Shown here: positions 1 through 7,113 of the stretch, piece after piece
Position numbering within the stretch: position 1 is the stretch's first letter
How the letters are laid out: each line of letters starts with the position of its first letter
Source of the DNA: CAYURR01 sp964446745
Lineage (GTDB): Bacteria > Bacillota > Clostridia > Lachnospirales > WQUN01
Length of the DNA: 28,348 nt
Direction of reading: 5' to 3'
NCBI GenBank assembly: GCA_964446745.1
Contig: CAYURR010000017.1
Coordinates: 1-28,348, forward strand
The notes under the pieces: generated by a model
What the model was told of the DNA's origin: nothing
Seen by the model: only the letters and a program-made list of their open reading frames with translations
The model's database searches: none
Translations under genes and position numbers: made by a program

Positions 1-2
1 GA

Positions 3-11
3 TGCTATAAT
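3..11 (+). promoter_or_regulatory. Extended -10 element of the tRNA-Lys promoter
   Basis: A perfect TATAAT lies at 6-11 and is preceded by TGC at 3-5, which makes it an extended -10 element. It sits about 19 bases before the tRNA 5' end, as expected for a short tRNA leader. The -35 box would lie outside the window, so the promoter is only partly visible. Confidence 0.6.
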
Positions 12-29
12 TTCTCTCGTTCGACAGAT

Positions 30-102
30 ACACCCTTAGCTCAGTTGGTAGAGCAACTGACTCTTAATCAGTGGGTCCAGGGTTCGAGTCCCTGAGGGTG
101 TA
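30..102 (+). tRNA. tRNA-Lys (anticodon CTT)
   Basis: This folds as a complete cloverleaf. The acceptor stem ACACCCT (30-36) pairs with AGGGTGT (95-101), with discriminator A102. The anticodon stem ACTGA/TCAGT encloses the loop CTCTTAA, giving anticodon CTT for lysine AAG codons. The T arm is CAGGG (78-82), TTCGAGT loop, CCCTG (90-94). The 3' CCA is not encoded (CTT follows A102), so CCA must be added by a nucleotidyltransferase. A perfect extended -10 lies just upstream and a hairpin follows 20 bases downstream, so it looks like a single-gene transcription unit. Confidence 0.97.
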
Positions 103-121
103 CTTCTAAGATGGGTAGTAT

Positions 122-165
122 AAAATGCCTCACGGTTGATGGTTACATCTCCTGTGGGGCATTTT
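122..165 (+). terminator. Probable terminator of the tRNA-Lys unit
   Basis: AAAATGCCTCAC (122-133) pairs with GTGGGGCATTTT (154-165) along 12 pairs with one G-U wobble, leaving a 20-base loop. The 3' arm ends in TTTT, but no longer U tract follows. The near-symmetry (AAAA start, TTTT end) could allow action on both strands. The long loop and short U run make it a moderate rather than a strong terminator. Confidence 0.6.
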
Positions 166-204
166 CGATTAGTTCGTCATATCGAGATATAAAGGACTGC
201 ATAT

Positions 205-612
205 ATGAACATCTTAATTATCGATGCGCAAGGGGGCGGCCTTGGCAAACAGCTTGTTGCGAATATAAAAGAGAGTTTCCCGTTGTGTGACATTACGGCT
301 GTGGGCACAAACAATACTGCGACGGCGGCAATGTTAAAGGCGGGCGCGACAAACGCCGCCACCGGAGAAAACGCTGTGATCGTCGGTTGCCGCAAGGCAG
401 ATATTATCATTGGGCCGATCGGCATCGTGATCGCCGATGCGCTGTTGGGCGAGATCACACCCGCGATGGCTGTTGCTGTCGGACAAAGCGCGGCCAAGAG
501 GATCTTGATACCGGTCAACCACTGTGATAACATCATAGCGGGCGTTCCGGATCTGTCTGTCGGCAGGCTAATTCAAAATGTGATGGACAAAATCAAAGAG
601 ATATTCCCATAA
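205..612 (+). CDS. DUF3842 family protein (unknown function)
   Basis: This 135-residue protein matches my recollection of the DUF3842 family, a small clostridial family without an established activity. The N-terminus has a beta strand (NILIIDAQ) followed by a glycine-rich turn GGGLGKQL, as in Rossmann-type nucleotide-binding folds. Later hydrophobic strands (ADIIIGPIGIVIADALLGEI and KRILIPVN) alternate with predicted helices; no membrane segment or signal peptide is seen. The ATG at 205 has AAAGGA (191-196) at good spacing. It lies upstream of the nickel-transporter/NPN operon on the same strand but is separated from it by a promoter and an attenuator-like terminator, so co-regulation is possible but not shown. 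A metal- or NPN-related role would be inference from position alone. Confidence 0.85.
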   Translation: MNILIIDAQGGGLGKQLVANIKESFPLCDITAVGTNNTATAAMLKAGATNAATGENAVIVGCRKADIIIGPIGIVIADALLGEITPAMAVAVGQSAAKRILIPVNHCDNIIAGVPDLSVGRLIQNVMDKIKEIFP

Positions 613-616
613 ATTA

Positions 617-645
617 TTGAAATCCTTTTCATTTTGTGATATAAA
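617..645 (+). promoter_or_regulatory. Promoter of the nickel transport/NPN operon
   Basis: TTGAAA (617-622) and TATAAA (640-645) are separated by exactly 17 bases, and TGA precedes the -10 so that it is also extended. Transcription would begin near 651-653, producing a leader of about 140 bases before the cbiM start. Similarity to the sigma-A consensus is good on both boxes. Confidence 0.65.
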
Positions 646-649
646 ATCT

Positions 650-793
650 ACTGTTCTATGAAGGAACGCAGTTGCCCAGAAGGGCAATACCACTTTTGAT
701 TAAACAATTCTTGAATTTTGATTGCCATGAAGGTGATTGTATCGGTCGTAACCGATTGCGCCTGCATGGCATTTTTGTTTTGGGGGATTTTTT
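650..793 (+). promoter_or_regulatory. cbiM leader with competing hairpins (candidate riboswitch or attenuator)
   Basis: The leader can form ACTGTTC (650-656) with GAA/CAGT (664-672), a tight hairpin TTGCCC (672-677)/GGGCAA (682-687) with an AGAA loop, and a long terminator hairpin (723-771). GGCAAT (683-688) can instead pair with ATTGCC (721-726). That pairing takes bases from both the small hairpin and the 5' arm of the terminator, so the structures exclude each other as in an antitermination switch. Because the terminator ends just before the cbiM start, the operon must be transcribed through it. The sensed signal is unknown; a metal ion or a pathway product is the natural guess. I do not see the G-rich four-way junction I would expect of a NiCo riboswitch. 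Confidence 0.55.
723..780 (+). terminator. Intrinsic terminator in the cbiM leader
   Basis: TGCCATG (723-729) pairs with CATGGCA (765-771), AGGTG (731-735) with CGCCT (759-763), and ATCGGT (741-746) with ACCGAT (751-756) around a CGTA loop. TTTTTGTTTT follows directly at 772-781. This is a long, strong intrinsic terminator. It ends 12-14 bases before the cbiM ATG, inside the expected ribosome binding region, so it is regulatory rather than only the end of the DUF3842 transcript. Confidence 0.8.
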
Positions 794-1813
794 ATGCATA
801 TGGCAGACGCATTATTGTCGCCGGTTGTCGGTATGACGTTGAATGTATTCAGCGCAGGGGCAATGGCATATTCCGCTGCGAGGATAAAAAGGGATGAGCT
901 TTCAGAAAAAAAGCTGCCGATCATGGCGGTAGCGGGGGCATTTGTGTTTGCGGCACAGATGATAAATTTCACAATTCCGGCAACGGGCTCGAGCGGTCAC
1001 ATAGGTGGGGGCATTTTGCTCGCGGCACTTCTGGGCGGGTTTCCGGCTATGCTGACACTTTCGGCTGTGCTCATTATTCAATGCCTGTTCTTTGCCGATG
1101 GCGGGCTTTTGGCACTCGGTTGCAATATCTTTAATCTGGCATTTATACCGTGCTTGGTTATTTATCCTCTTGTATTTAGGCCGATCGTAAAGAAGGGCTT
1201 TACGGTTAAGGGTATAAGTATCGCATCCGTGTTATCAGTCGTTATCGGACTGCAGCTTGGGGCATTGGGGGTGGTTTTAGAAACCCTATTCTCCGGCATT
1301 ACGGCTCTTCCGTTTGACAAATTTGCTCTGCTTATGCAGCCGATCCATCTTGCCATCGGTCTTGTGGAGGGCTTTGTGACCGCGGCGATACTTGCATTTG
1401 TTTATCGCATGCGCCCGGAGATCATTGAAAGCACAGTGGAACGAAAAGGTATTTCACATGCCGTTTCGTTGAAAAAGGTATTGGTTACGCTCGGTGCGGT
1501 GACATTGCTTGTGGCTGGTGGGCTTTCGCTGTTTGCCTCAACGAATCCTGATGGCCTTGAATGGTCAATTGAGAATGTAACGGGTACGACCGAGCTTGAA
1601 TCGGATGGCGGTATTTACAAAGATGCTGTGGCCCTTCAAGGAGCATTGGTTGTTATGCCGGATTATAACTACCCTGATGCCGGGGATGGATCGCGCAGTG
1701 GTACGGCAGTAGCCGGTATCGTGGGTTCGGTTATAACATTTGCGTTGGCCGGAGCGATCGGCTTGGGTATTTCGATTTATAAGAAAAAGAAAAAAGCCGC
1801 TGAGGTAGAGTAA
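794..1813 (+). CDS. cbiM: ECF nickel/cobalt transporter substrate-binding membrane protein CbiM with PDGLE domain
   Basis: This 339-residue integral membrane protein is the metal-binding S component of an energy-coupling-factor transporter for Ni2+ or Co2+. It starts MHMADALLSP; in CbiM/NikM the N-terminal amine and His2 bind the metal, so the ATG at 794 must be used rather than Met3. GSSGHIGGG supplies the second conserved metal ligand, His69. Roughly residues 1-207 form the multi-helix CbiM part. The C-terminal part (about 225-330) has one membrane segment, a PDGLEWS motif at 252-258, an extracytoplasmic loop, a last helix and a KKKKK tail. This is the PDGLE domain that replaces a separate CbiN. 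The ribosome binding site is GGGGGA (782-787). With larE, larB and larC downstream in the same operon, nickel is the likely substrate. Confidence 0.93.
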   Translation: MHMADALLSPVVGMTLNVFSAGAMAYSAARIKRDELSEKKLPIMAVAGAFVFAAQMINFTIPATGSSGHIGGGILLAALLGGFPAMLTLSAVLIIQCLFFADGGLLALGCNIFNLAFIPCLVIYPLVFRPIVKKGFTVKGISIASVLSVVIGLQLGALGVVLETLFSGITALPFDKFALLMQPIHLAIGLVEGFVTAAILAFVYRMRPEIIESTVERKGISHAVSLKKVLVTLGAVTLLVAGGLSLFASTNPDGLEWSIENVTGTTELESDGGIYKDAVALQGALVVMPDYNYPDAGDGSRSGTAVAGIVGSVITFALAGAIGLGISIYKKKKKAAEVE

Positions 1814-1839
1814 TATTTGTTTGAGTGGGGGAGGCTGGC

Positions 1840-2616
1840 ATGGCGGATATCCGCAGTAAGGTATATGAGATTTATTCGCTCGAGCAGCTATCCTCGGGCA
1901 AATCGGGCATACACAGACTTCACCCTTTAGTTAAAATGGCCGCAACGCTTGTCTACATGATATGCATACTGTCCTTTGATCGATATGCACTGTCGAGGCT
2001 TGTACCGTATATTTTCTACCCTGTCGTTATAATGTCCATGGCCGAGATACCGTATCAAATGATATTAAAGCGAGCGCTTGTTGCGTTACCGTTTTGTATA
2101 TTTGCGGGGCTTTCAAACGTGTTCTTTGACCATGGGACTGCGACTGTCATAGGAGGTATCGCCGTCAGTTACGGCTTGCTGTCCTTCTTTGCAATTATGC
2201 TTAGGAGCTTATTTTGCGTGTCGGCTATCTTGATTCTTGTGGCGGTTACGCCTTTTGCAGAGTTGACTGCACAGCTTCGCAGGCTACATGTGCCCGATAT
2301 GCTGGTGTCACTTTTTGAAATGACGTATCGGTACATAGGGACGCTGCTTGGCGAGGCTTCATCGATGTTTACGGCCTATAGTCTACGCAGCCGTAATAGC
2401 AAGGGCTTGGAAATGAAACATATGGATAGCTTTGTGGGCCAGCTTTTGCTGCGTAGCTTCGACCGCGCCGAGCGCATTTACGATGCGATGAAATGCCGAG
2501 GGTACCCGGCGGGTAAACATGTTGCCAAACAAAAACGACTTACATCGGCTGACTGGCTCTTTTTATTGAGCGTGAGTATGTCATCGGTGTTGCTTCGGAT
2601 TGTGGGTATATTTTGA
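1840..2616 (+). CDS. cbiQ: ECF transporter transmembrane (T) component CbiQ
   Basis: This 258-residue protein is the T component that couples the ATPase to the metal-binding membrane subunit. Several hydrophobic helices (about residues 35-60, 65-85, 90-110, 120-145) are followed by cytoplasmic coupling-helix signatures: YSLRSRN, and FDRAERIYDAMKCRGY, which matches the conserved ERxxxAMxxRG motif. A last hydrophobic segment closes the protein. A GTG at 1825 would extend it by five residues, but the strong site GGGGGAGG (1827-1834) lies five bases before ATG 1840 and overlaps the GTG, so 1840 is the start. It follows cbiM by 26 bases and precedes cbiO, the usual M-Q-O order. Confidence 0.93.
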   Translation: MADIRSKVYEIYSLEQLSSGKSGIHRLHPLVKMAATLVYMICILSFDRYALSRLVPYIFYPVVIMSMAEIPYQMILKRALVALPFCIFAGLSNVFFDHGTATVIGGIAVSYGLLSFFAIMLRSLFCVSAILILVAVTPFAELTAQLRRLHVPDMLVSLFEMTYRYIGTLLGEASSMFTAYSLRSRNSKGLEMKHMDSFVGQLLLRSFDRAERIYDAMKCRGYPAGKHVAKQKRLTSADWLFLLSVSMSSVLLRIVGIF

Positions 2617-2644
2617 CTATTTCGTGTAGCGAGGGGGATTTGGG

Positions 2645-3379
2645 CTGTTACTTATCAATGGATTGTCGGTAGTATATCCCGATAAAACACAGGCGGTTAC
2701 GGATATAGATCTGAAGATAACAGATGGCGAGAGCGTTGCTATGATCGGCGCGAACGGAGCAGGCAAGACCTCGATGATTATGGCTTTGATGGGTGTGATT
2801 CCTTCACAGGGTAATGTTATCGTCGATGGGATACGCCTTACCAAAGAAACGCTGCGTGACATCCGTTCGCGCGTGGGGGTTGTGTTTCAAAACCCGGACG
2901 ATCAACTGTTTATGCCTACCATTTTCGACGACATTGCGTTTGGGCTTCGCAACATGGGGCTTTCGGAAGAGGAGGCAATGCTTCGTGTAACGAGTTGTCT
3001 GGCTGAGCTACATATCGAGCGCTTGGAACGTAAGACGGCGCTTAAGCTGTCCGGTGGGGAAAAGCGCATGGCGGCGTTGGCAACCGTTTTGGTGATGGAG
3101 CCAACGGTGATGATATTCGACGAGCCTACGGCCTTTCTGGACCCAAAAGCGCGGCGCACGCTGATCAACACATTAAATAATCTACCGCATACAAAACTCA
3201 TTGCTACCCATGACATTACCTTTGCTCTCGAGACGTGCAAGCGTACCGTGCTTTTAAAGGGTGGAAGGATTTTTGCAGATGGTCTGTCCGCAAAGCTATT
3301 GTACGACGAGGAACTCATGGATGAATGTGGTGTAGAGGCAATACAAATTTTAGAAAGAGGTGAATATAGTGACACTTAA
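2645..3379 (+). CDS. cbiO: ECF transporter ATPase CbiO, apparently starting at CTG
   Basis: This cytoplasmic ABC ATPase powers nickel/cobalt uptake. It has Walker A GANGAGKTS, the Q-loop FQNPDDQ, signature LSGGEKR, Walker B VMIFDEPTAFLD and the H-loop ATHD. The FQNPDDQLF sequence is typical of ECF ATPases. The first conventional start in frame is TTG 2663, but that has no nearby ribosome binding site and would remove the first beta strand. Starting at CTG 2645 gives MLLINGLSVVYPD, which fits the family, and GAGGGGG (2631-2637) sits seven bases upstream. There is no in-frame ATG or GTG between the upstream TAG at 2627 and this point. CTG is therefore my best choice, with TTG 2663 as the fallback. 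Confidence 0.93.
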   Translation: MLLINGLSVVYPDKTQAVTDIDLKITDGESVAMIGANGAGKTSMIMALMGVIPSQGNVIVDGIRLTKETLRDIRSRVGVVFQNPDDQLFMPTIFDDIAFGLRNMGLSEEEAMLRVTSCLAELHIERLERKTALKLSGGEKRMAALATVLVMEPTVMIFDEPTAFLDPKARRTLINTLNNLPHTKLIATHDITFALETCKRTVLLKGGRIFADGLSAKLLYDEELMDECGVEAIQILERGEYSDT

Positions 3380-4130
3380 TGAGTTTTTTTCAGAGAACCC
3401 GATGTTTGCTATTGCATTTTCGGGAGGTGTGGATTCGTCCTATCTTATCTGTGCCGCGAAACAGGCGGGGGTAAAGGTCAAGGGATACTATGTCAAGTCC
3501 GCGTTTCAGCCCGAATTTGAGATGGAGGACGCACTCAAGCTCATGAAAGAATATGAGCTCGATGTGGAGGTTATTAAGGCCGATGTACTGTCGAGTGAAA
3601 TTGTCTGCGAAAATCCGAAGGATCGCTGCTATCATTGCAAAAAGCTGATCTTCTCACAGATTATAGGAAAAGCAAAGGCTGACGGGTTCTCAATCATCTG
3701 CGACGGCACAAATGCCTCAGACGACATCAACGACCGTCCAGGAGTGAAGGCATTGCAGGAATTCGGTGTGGTTTCACCGCTGCGGTTGTGCGGCATCACA
3801 AAAGCCGATATCCGCTCCGCATCGAGAGAGATGGGCATCTTTACCGCAGATAAGCCTGCTTATGCGTGTCTTGCAACGAGGATCCCATCCGGACAGCGGA
3901 TAAGTGCCGACATCCTGAAAAAGGTCGAGGCTTGCGAAAGCGGGCTCTTCAAGCTCGGGTTCAGCGATTTTCGCGTGAGGGTTTCGGGTAACTCTGCGCG
4001 GTTGCAGCTTGCTTCAAATGATTTACCGTTATTTGTACAAAAGCAAAATGAGGTATCCGCATTATTGCTGGATAATTTTGACGATGCCGTTCTCGATTTG
4101 AAGACGATACGCGGAGGTAATAATGGATAA
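3369..4130 (+). CDS. larE: LarE, ATP-dependent sacrificial sulfur transferase of NPN cofactor synthesis
   Basis: LarE adenylates the carboxylates of pyridinium-3,5-biscarboxylic acid mononucleotide and inserts sulfur, forming the thiocarboxylates that later bind nickel. This 253-residue protein has the PP-loop FSGGVDSSY (residues 17-25) and the family motif PAYACLATRIPSG. The Cys in that motif (about residue 167) corresponds to the sulfur-donating cysteine that becomes dehydroalanine in the Lactobacillus enzyme. A further CYHC pair (87 and 90) is present. GTG 3369 is preferred because AGAGGTG (3356-3362) is placed six bases before it; the upstream GTG 3360 lies within that site. It overlaps the end of cbiO by 11 bases and larB by 8, so translation is likely coupled. 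Confidence 0.93.
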   Translation: MTLNEFFSENPMFAIAFSGGVDSSYLICAAKQAGVKVKGYYVKSAFQPEFEMEDALKLMKEYELDVEVIKADVLSSEIVCENPKDRCYHCKKLIFSQIIGKAKADGFSIICDGTNASDDINDRPGVKALQEFGVVSPLRLCGITKADIRSASREMGIFTADKPAYACLATRIPSGQRISADILKKVEACESGLFKLGFSDFRVRVSGNSARLQLASNDLPLFVQKQNEVSALLLDNFDDAVLDLKTIRGGNNG

Positions 4131-4875
4131 GACGCAGACCTTAGACATGCTCAATGCCGTAAAGAACGGGACGTTGTCGCCTGACGAAGCGCTTCACAAA
4201 CTGAAGCTCGCACCGTATTCGGACCTTGGCTATGCAAAGATAGATAATCACAGGGGTATACGGCAGGGTATCCCGGAGGTCATTTGGGGGCAAAACAAAA
4301 CCCCGGATCAGATCATTGGGATAGTGCAAAGAATGCTTGAGAACGGCAGGGAAAATATCCTCATTACGCGCCTCGCCGAGGACAGCGCGATAGAGATACA
4401 AAAATATGTAAACCTTGAATATAAACCGCTGCCGCGCATCGGCATAGTGGGAAAGACCGGCGCGGTTACCGCAAAGGGTTACATAGTCGTCGCGACAGGC
4501 GGCACGAGTGATATGCCGGTCGCCGAGGAGGCTGCGGTTATAGCCGAGGTTCTCGGCAACAGGGTGGAGCGGATGTATGATGTGGGCGTGGCCGGGCTCC
4601 ACCGCCTGCTCGACAAGGTGGAAATACTGATGGGTGCAACGGCTGTCGTGGCGGTAGCCGGTATGGAAGGTGCGCTCGCGAGCGTTGTCGGTGGGTTGGT
4701 GGACTGCCCGGTTGTCGCCGTGCCGACATCCGTAGGCTACGGGGCCGCATTCGGAGGGGTCGCGGCTCTGCTGTCGATGCTGAACTCCTGCTCCAGCGGC
4801 GTAAGCGTTGTAAACATCGACAACGGCTTCGGCGCAGGATATCTCGCCAGCATGATAAACCACATAGGAGGCTAA
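4123..4875 (+). CDS. larB: LarB, pyridinium-3,5-biscarboxylate mononucleotide synthase
   Basis: LarB carboxylates and hydrolyses nicotinic acid adenine dinucleotide to give pyridinium-3,5-biscarboxylic acid mononucleotide, the first NPN intermediate. The 250-residue protein has a family-specific N-terminal half and a C-terminal half related to PurE (N5-CAIR mutase). Its landmarks are GIVGKTGAVTAKGYIVVATG, GTSDMPVAEEA, GMEGALASVVGGLV and VPTSVGYGAAFGG. Cys223 in the NSCSSG motif aligns with the reactive cysteine described for LarB, and the end NIDNGFGAGYLA is typical. GGAGG (4113-4117) precedes the ATG, and the first 8 bases overlap the end of larE. Length is usual for the family. Confidence 0.94.
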   Translation: MDKTQTLDMLNAVKNGTLSPDEALHKLKLAPYSDLGYAKIDNHRGIRQGIPEVIWGQNKTPDQIIGIVQRMLENGRENILITRLAEDSAIEIQKYVNLEYKPLPRIGIVGKTGAVTAKGYIVVATGGTSDMPVAEEAAVIAEVLGNRVERMYDVGVAGLHRLLDKVEILMGATAVVAVAGMEGALASVVGGLVDCPVVAVPTSVGYGAAFGGVAALLSMLNSCSSGVSVVNIDNGFGAGYLASMINHIGG

Positions 4876-4876
4876 G

Positions 4877-6163
4877 ATGAGGACGCTGTATATAGAGTGC
4901 AATATGGGCGCTGCGGGCGATATGCTGATGGCGGCACTTTACGAGTTGTTGCCCGAGCCCGGTAGGTTTATAGACAAGCTAAACTCGCTTGGGCTAAAGA
5001 ATGTAGCAGTAAGCGCGGTTACGGCTGAAAAGTGTGGCATACATGGGCACCGCATGGAGGTGTCTGTCGACGGTGTGGAGGAGGAAAGTGTAGATGTTCA
5101 TGAGCATCATGATCACGAGCATGACCACCACCACGAGCATGATCACAAGCATGACCATCACCACGAGCATGACCACCACGACCATGACCATCACGAGCAT
5201 ACCAATCATGACCATGTTACTCACCATCACCACGACCACGATCATTCGGGTCTCGGTGATATTACATCTCTGATCCGTTCTCTGGATATACCGGACGCGG
5301 TAAAGGGCAAAGCCTGCGAGGTGTACAAGCTGATCGCCGAAGCCGAAGCGAATGCCCATGGAAAGCCGATCGATCATGTGCATTTCCATGAGGTCGGAAC
5401 ACTGGATGCCGTTTGCGATATCGTGGGTTGCTGCCTTGCACTTGATATGCTCGCGCCCGATAGGGTTATTGTCTCGCCTATACACGTCGGCTCAGGCAAT
5501 GTTAGATGCCAGCACGGTATCTTGCCCGTTCCCGCTCCTGCTACAGCTTATATTCTGCGCGGCGTGCCCATGTACAGCGGCGATATCAAGGGCGAGCTGT
5601 GTACGCCCACAGGCGCGGCGTTACTCAAAGCCTTTGCGGATAGTTTTGGCCCGATGCCCGTGATGTGCGTAAGTGCTACAGGTTATGGCATGGGCAAAAA
5701 GGATTTTGAAAGGGCCAATTGCGTGCGCGCATTTTTAGGCGAAAGCGGCGGTGCCAAAGACGATATCGTGGAACTCTGCTGCAACTTAGACGACATGACC
5801 CCCGAGGCTATAGGCTTTGCCTTTGAGCGGTTGCTTGATGCCGGAGCCTTGGATATTTATACAACGCCTATCGGCATGAAAAAGAACCGCCCCGGCGTGC
5901 TGCTTTCATGTATGTGCCGCCCGGAACAGCGCGAGGCCATGGTGCAATTGATATTCAAGCATACCACCACGATAGGCATCCGTGAATATACCTGCAACCG
6001 TTACACGCTCACACGTACCGAGCATATAACCGAGACACCATATGGGCCGGTAAGGGTCAAAAAGGCCACCGGATGGGGCGTAACAAAAGAGAAGATTGAA
6101 TACGAGGATATTGCACGTATTGCGCGTGAAAATGGGGAATCGATATTGACGACAAAACTGTGA
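4877..6163 (+). CDS. larC: LarC, nickel-insertion enzyme of NPN synthesis, single frame with His-rich insert
   Basis: LarC installs Ni into the bis-thiocarboxylate nucleotide to make the nickel-pincer cofactor in a CTP-dependent reaction. The 428-residue protein starts with YIECNMGAAGDMLMAAL, the hallmark of the LarC (formerly DUF111) family, and continues with HFHEVGTLDAVCDIVG and CTPTGAALLKAF. The C-terminal part carries CNLDDMTPEAIGF and TTTIGIREY. Residues 75-123 contain 29 histidines in 49 residues, with Asp and Glu between them, a clear metal-binding store. In Lactobacillus plantarum LarC is made by ribosomal frameshifting from larC1 and larC2; here both parts are one uninterrupted frame. 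TAGGAGG precedes the ATG, which follows the larB stop by one base. Confidence 0.95.
   Translation: MRTLYIECNMGAAGDMLMAALYELLPEPGRFIDKLNSLGLKNVAVSAVTAEKCGIHGHRMEVSVDGVEEESVDVHEHHDHEHDHHHEHDHKHDHHHEHDHHDHDHHEHTNHDHVTHHHHDHDHSGLGDITSLIRSLDIPDAVKGKACEVYKLIAEAEANAHGKPIDHVHFHEVGTLDAVCDIVGCCLALDMLAPDRVIVSPIHVGSGNVRCQHGILPVPAPATAYILRGVPMYSGDIKGELCTPTGAALLKAFADSFGPMPVMCVSATGYGMGKKDFERANCVRAFLGESGGAKDDIVELCCNLDDMTPEAIGFAFERLLDAGALDIYTTPIGMKKNRPGVLLSCMCRPEQREAMVQLIFKHTTTIGIREYTCNRYTLTRTEHITETPYGPVRVKKATGWGVTKEKIEYEDIARIARENGESILTTKL
5099..5245 (+). repeat. His-rich low-complexity coding repeat in larC
   Basis: The DNA is a run of near-repeats of CAT/CAC with GAC and GAG codons, encoding variations of HDHEHDHHHEHD. 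It is the coding source of the 29-histidine segment of LarC. The repetitive structure suggests growth by slippage or unequal recombination. The reverse strand gives a Met/Val-rich open frame, which is only a shadow of this composition. Confidence 0.8.
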
Positions 6164-6230
6164 TTTTGTCCTATCATTTTGTATAACATTCGTGTATTAT
6201 TAGTCTGATGATCGATGTAGGGAGGTTAGC

Positions 6231-6974
6231 ATGCGAAAGCTACTTTTGATACCGCTCGTGGCCATAATCCTCTGTTTGAACGCCATATCCCTTTATGCCA
6301 CCGCGCCAAGTGTAGAGATAGACGGAAGTCCTATAGATTTCGCTGACGGTCAACAGCCGGTCGTAACGGACGGCTCTACGTTGGTGCCGTTTCGAAAGAC
6401 ACTCGAGGCGTTAGGCAGCGAGGTCGATTGGGATGCGGAGAGGCGAATCGCAAAGGCTAAGAAGAACGGCACGGAAATACATATGCCGATCGACTCGACC
6501 GAAGCAACGATCATAAACGCAAGCGGGGCATACAGGAGCGTCACGCTGAGCGTAGCGGCTACGATCATCAACGGTAGTACATACATACCGCTGCGCTTTG
6601 TGTCGGAGACGCTGGGCGCATCTGTGAGCTACGATGCTAACATCATGATGATCAGCATCACGACTGTAATCAATAACACGACCGTAATCAACAATACCCA
6701 GAACAACATAAACATAATCGACGAACCGCATATAACGCAAATAGGGACGGTAACGCAGCCGCAACAATCAGCGACTGCATCACCGTCCTCAAACAAAACA
6801 TTATCTACTCCAAAAGCAGACGCACGATATCTGGGGAGCATTGAGTCGGACAAATATCACTTTCCCACATGTCGAATGGCTAAAAAAATATTAAAATCAA
6901 ATGAAATATGGTTCGACACCATTGAGGAAGCTATATCAAAGGGCTATAAATCCTGCGGCATATGCAAGCCGTAA
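6231..6974 (+). CDS. Secreted stalk-domain protein with C-terminal Ada-like metal-binding knuckle
   Basis: A 247-residue exported protein. Residues 1-23 form a signal peptide (MRKLLLIPLV, hydrophobic core, ending near LYATA). Residues about 27-145 match the copper-amine-oxidase N-terminal-like stalk domain common in clostridial surface proteins, with two copies of the strand/LVPFR or YIPLRFVSETLGA pattern. A low-complexity Asn/Ile/Thr then Ser/Pro linker follows (146-195). The last 50 residues (YLGSIESDKYHFPTCRMAKK to SCGICKP) match the Ada-like knuckle found in extracellular nuclease-type proteins; His210, Cys214, Cys242 and Cys245 would bind zinc. The site GGGAGG stands before ATG 6231. It follows larC by 67 bases; any functional link to nickel metabolism is unproven. 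Confidence 0.8.
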   Translation: MRKLLLIPLVAIILCLNAISLYATAPSVEIDGSPIDFADGQQPVVTDGSTLVPFRKTLEALGSEVDWDAERRIAKAKKNGTEIHMPIDSTEATIINASGAYRSVTLSVAATIINGSTYIPLRFVSETLGASVSYDANIMMISITTVINNTTVINNTQNNINIIDEPHITQIGTVTQPQQSATASPSSNKTLSTPKADARYLGSIESDKYHFPTCRMAKKILKSNEIWFDTIEEAISKGYKSCGICKP

Positions 6975-7089
6975 AACCTTCCTCGGATTCCCTCTCATAA
7001 ACGCCCACATACCGGACATCATATTATCGCAGGGCTAATATGCACTGACATAAAAAACGCGCATCATTGCGTGAATATTAACCCTGTTA

Positions 7090-7110
7090 GGACGGCGAAA
7101 AACGCCGTCC
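7090..7110. other. GC-rich perfect hairpin between convergent genes
   Basis: GGACGGCG (7090-7097) and CGCCGTCC (7103-7110) form a perfect 8-bp stem with an AAAAA loop, immediately past the stop of the - strand sigma-factor gene. Neither strand has a U tract after it, so it is not a classic intrinsic terminator. It may stabilise the 3' end of the transcript. Confidence 0.5.
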
Positions 7111-7113
7111 GGC

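Noticed and set aside
650..793. NiCo or cobalamin riboswitch upstream of cbiM
   Set aside because: Gene context fits, but the leader is short and lacks the G-rich four-way-junction elements or B12-box-like motif I would expect. I kept only an attenuator call.
4994..5485. Met/Val-rich open frame antisense to larC
   Set aside because: It is the reverse-strand reading of the His/Asp codon repeat and has no ribosome binding site or homology.
4877..6163. Programmed frameshift within larC
   Set aside because: The reading frame is continuous from the N-terminal to the C-terminal LarC motifs, so no frameshift is needed.
7090..7110. Intrinsic terminator after the sigma-factor gene
   Set aside because: The stem is perfect, but no U tract follows on either strand; listed only as a hairpin.
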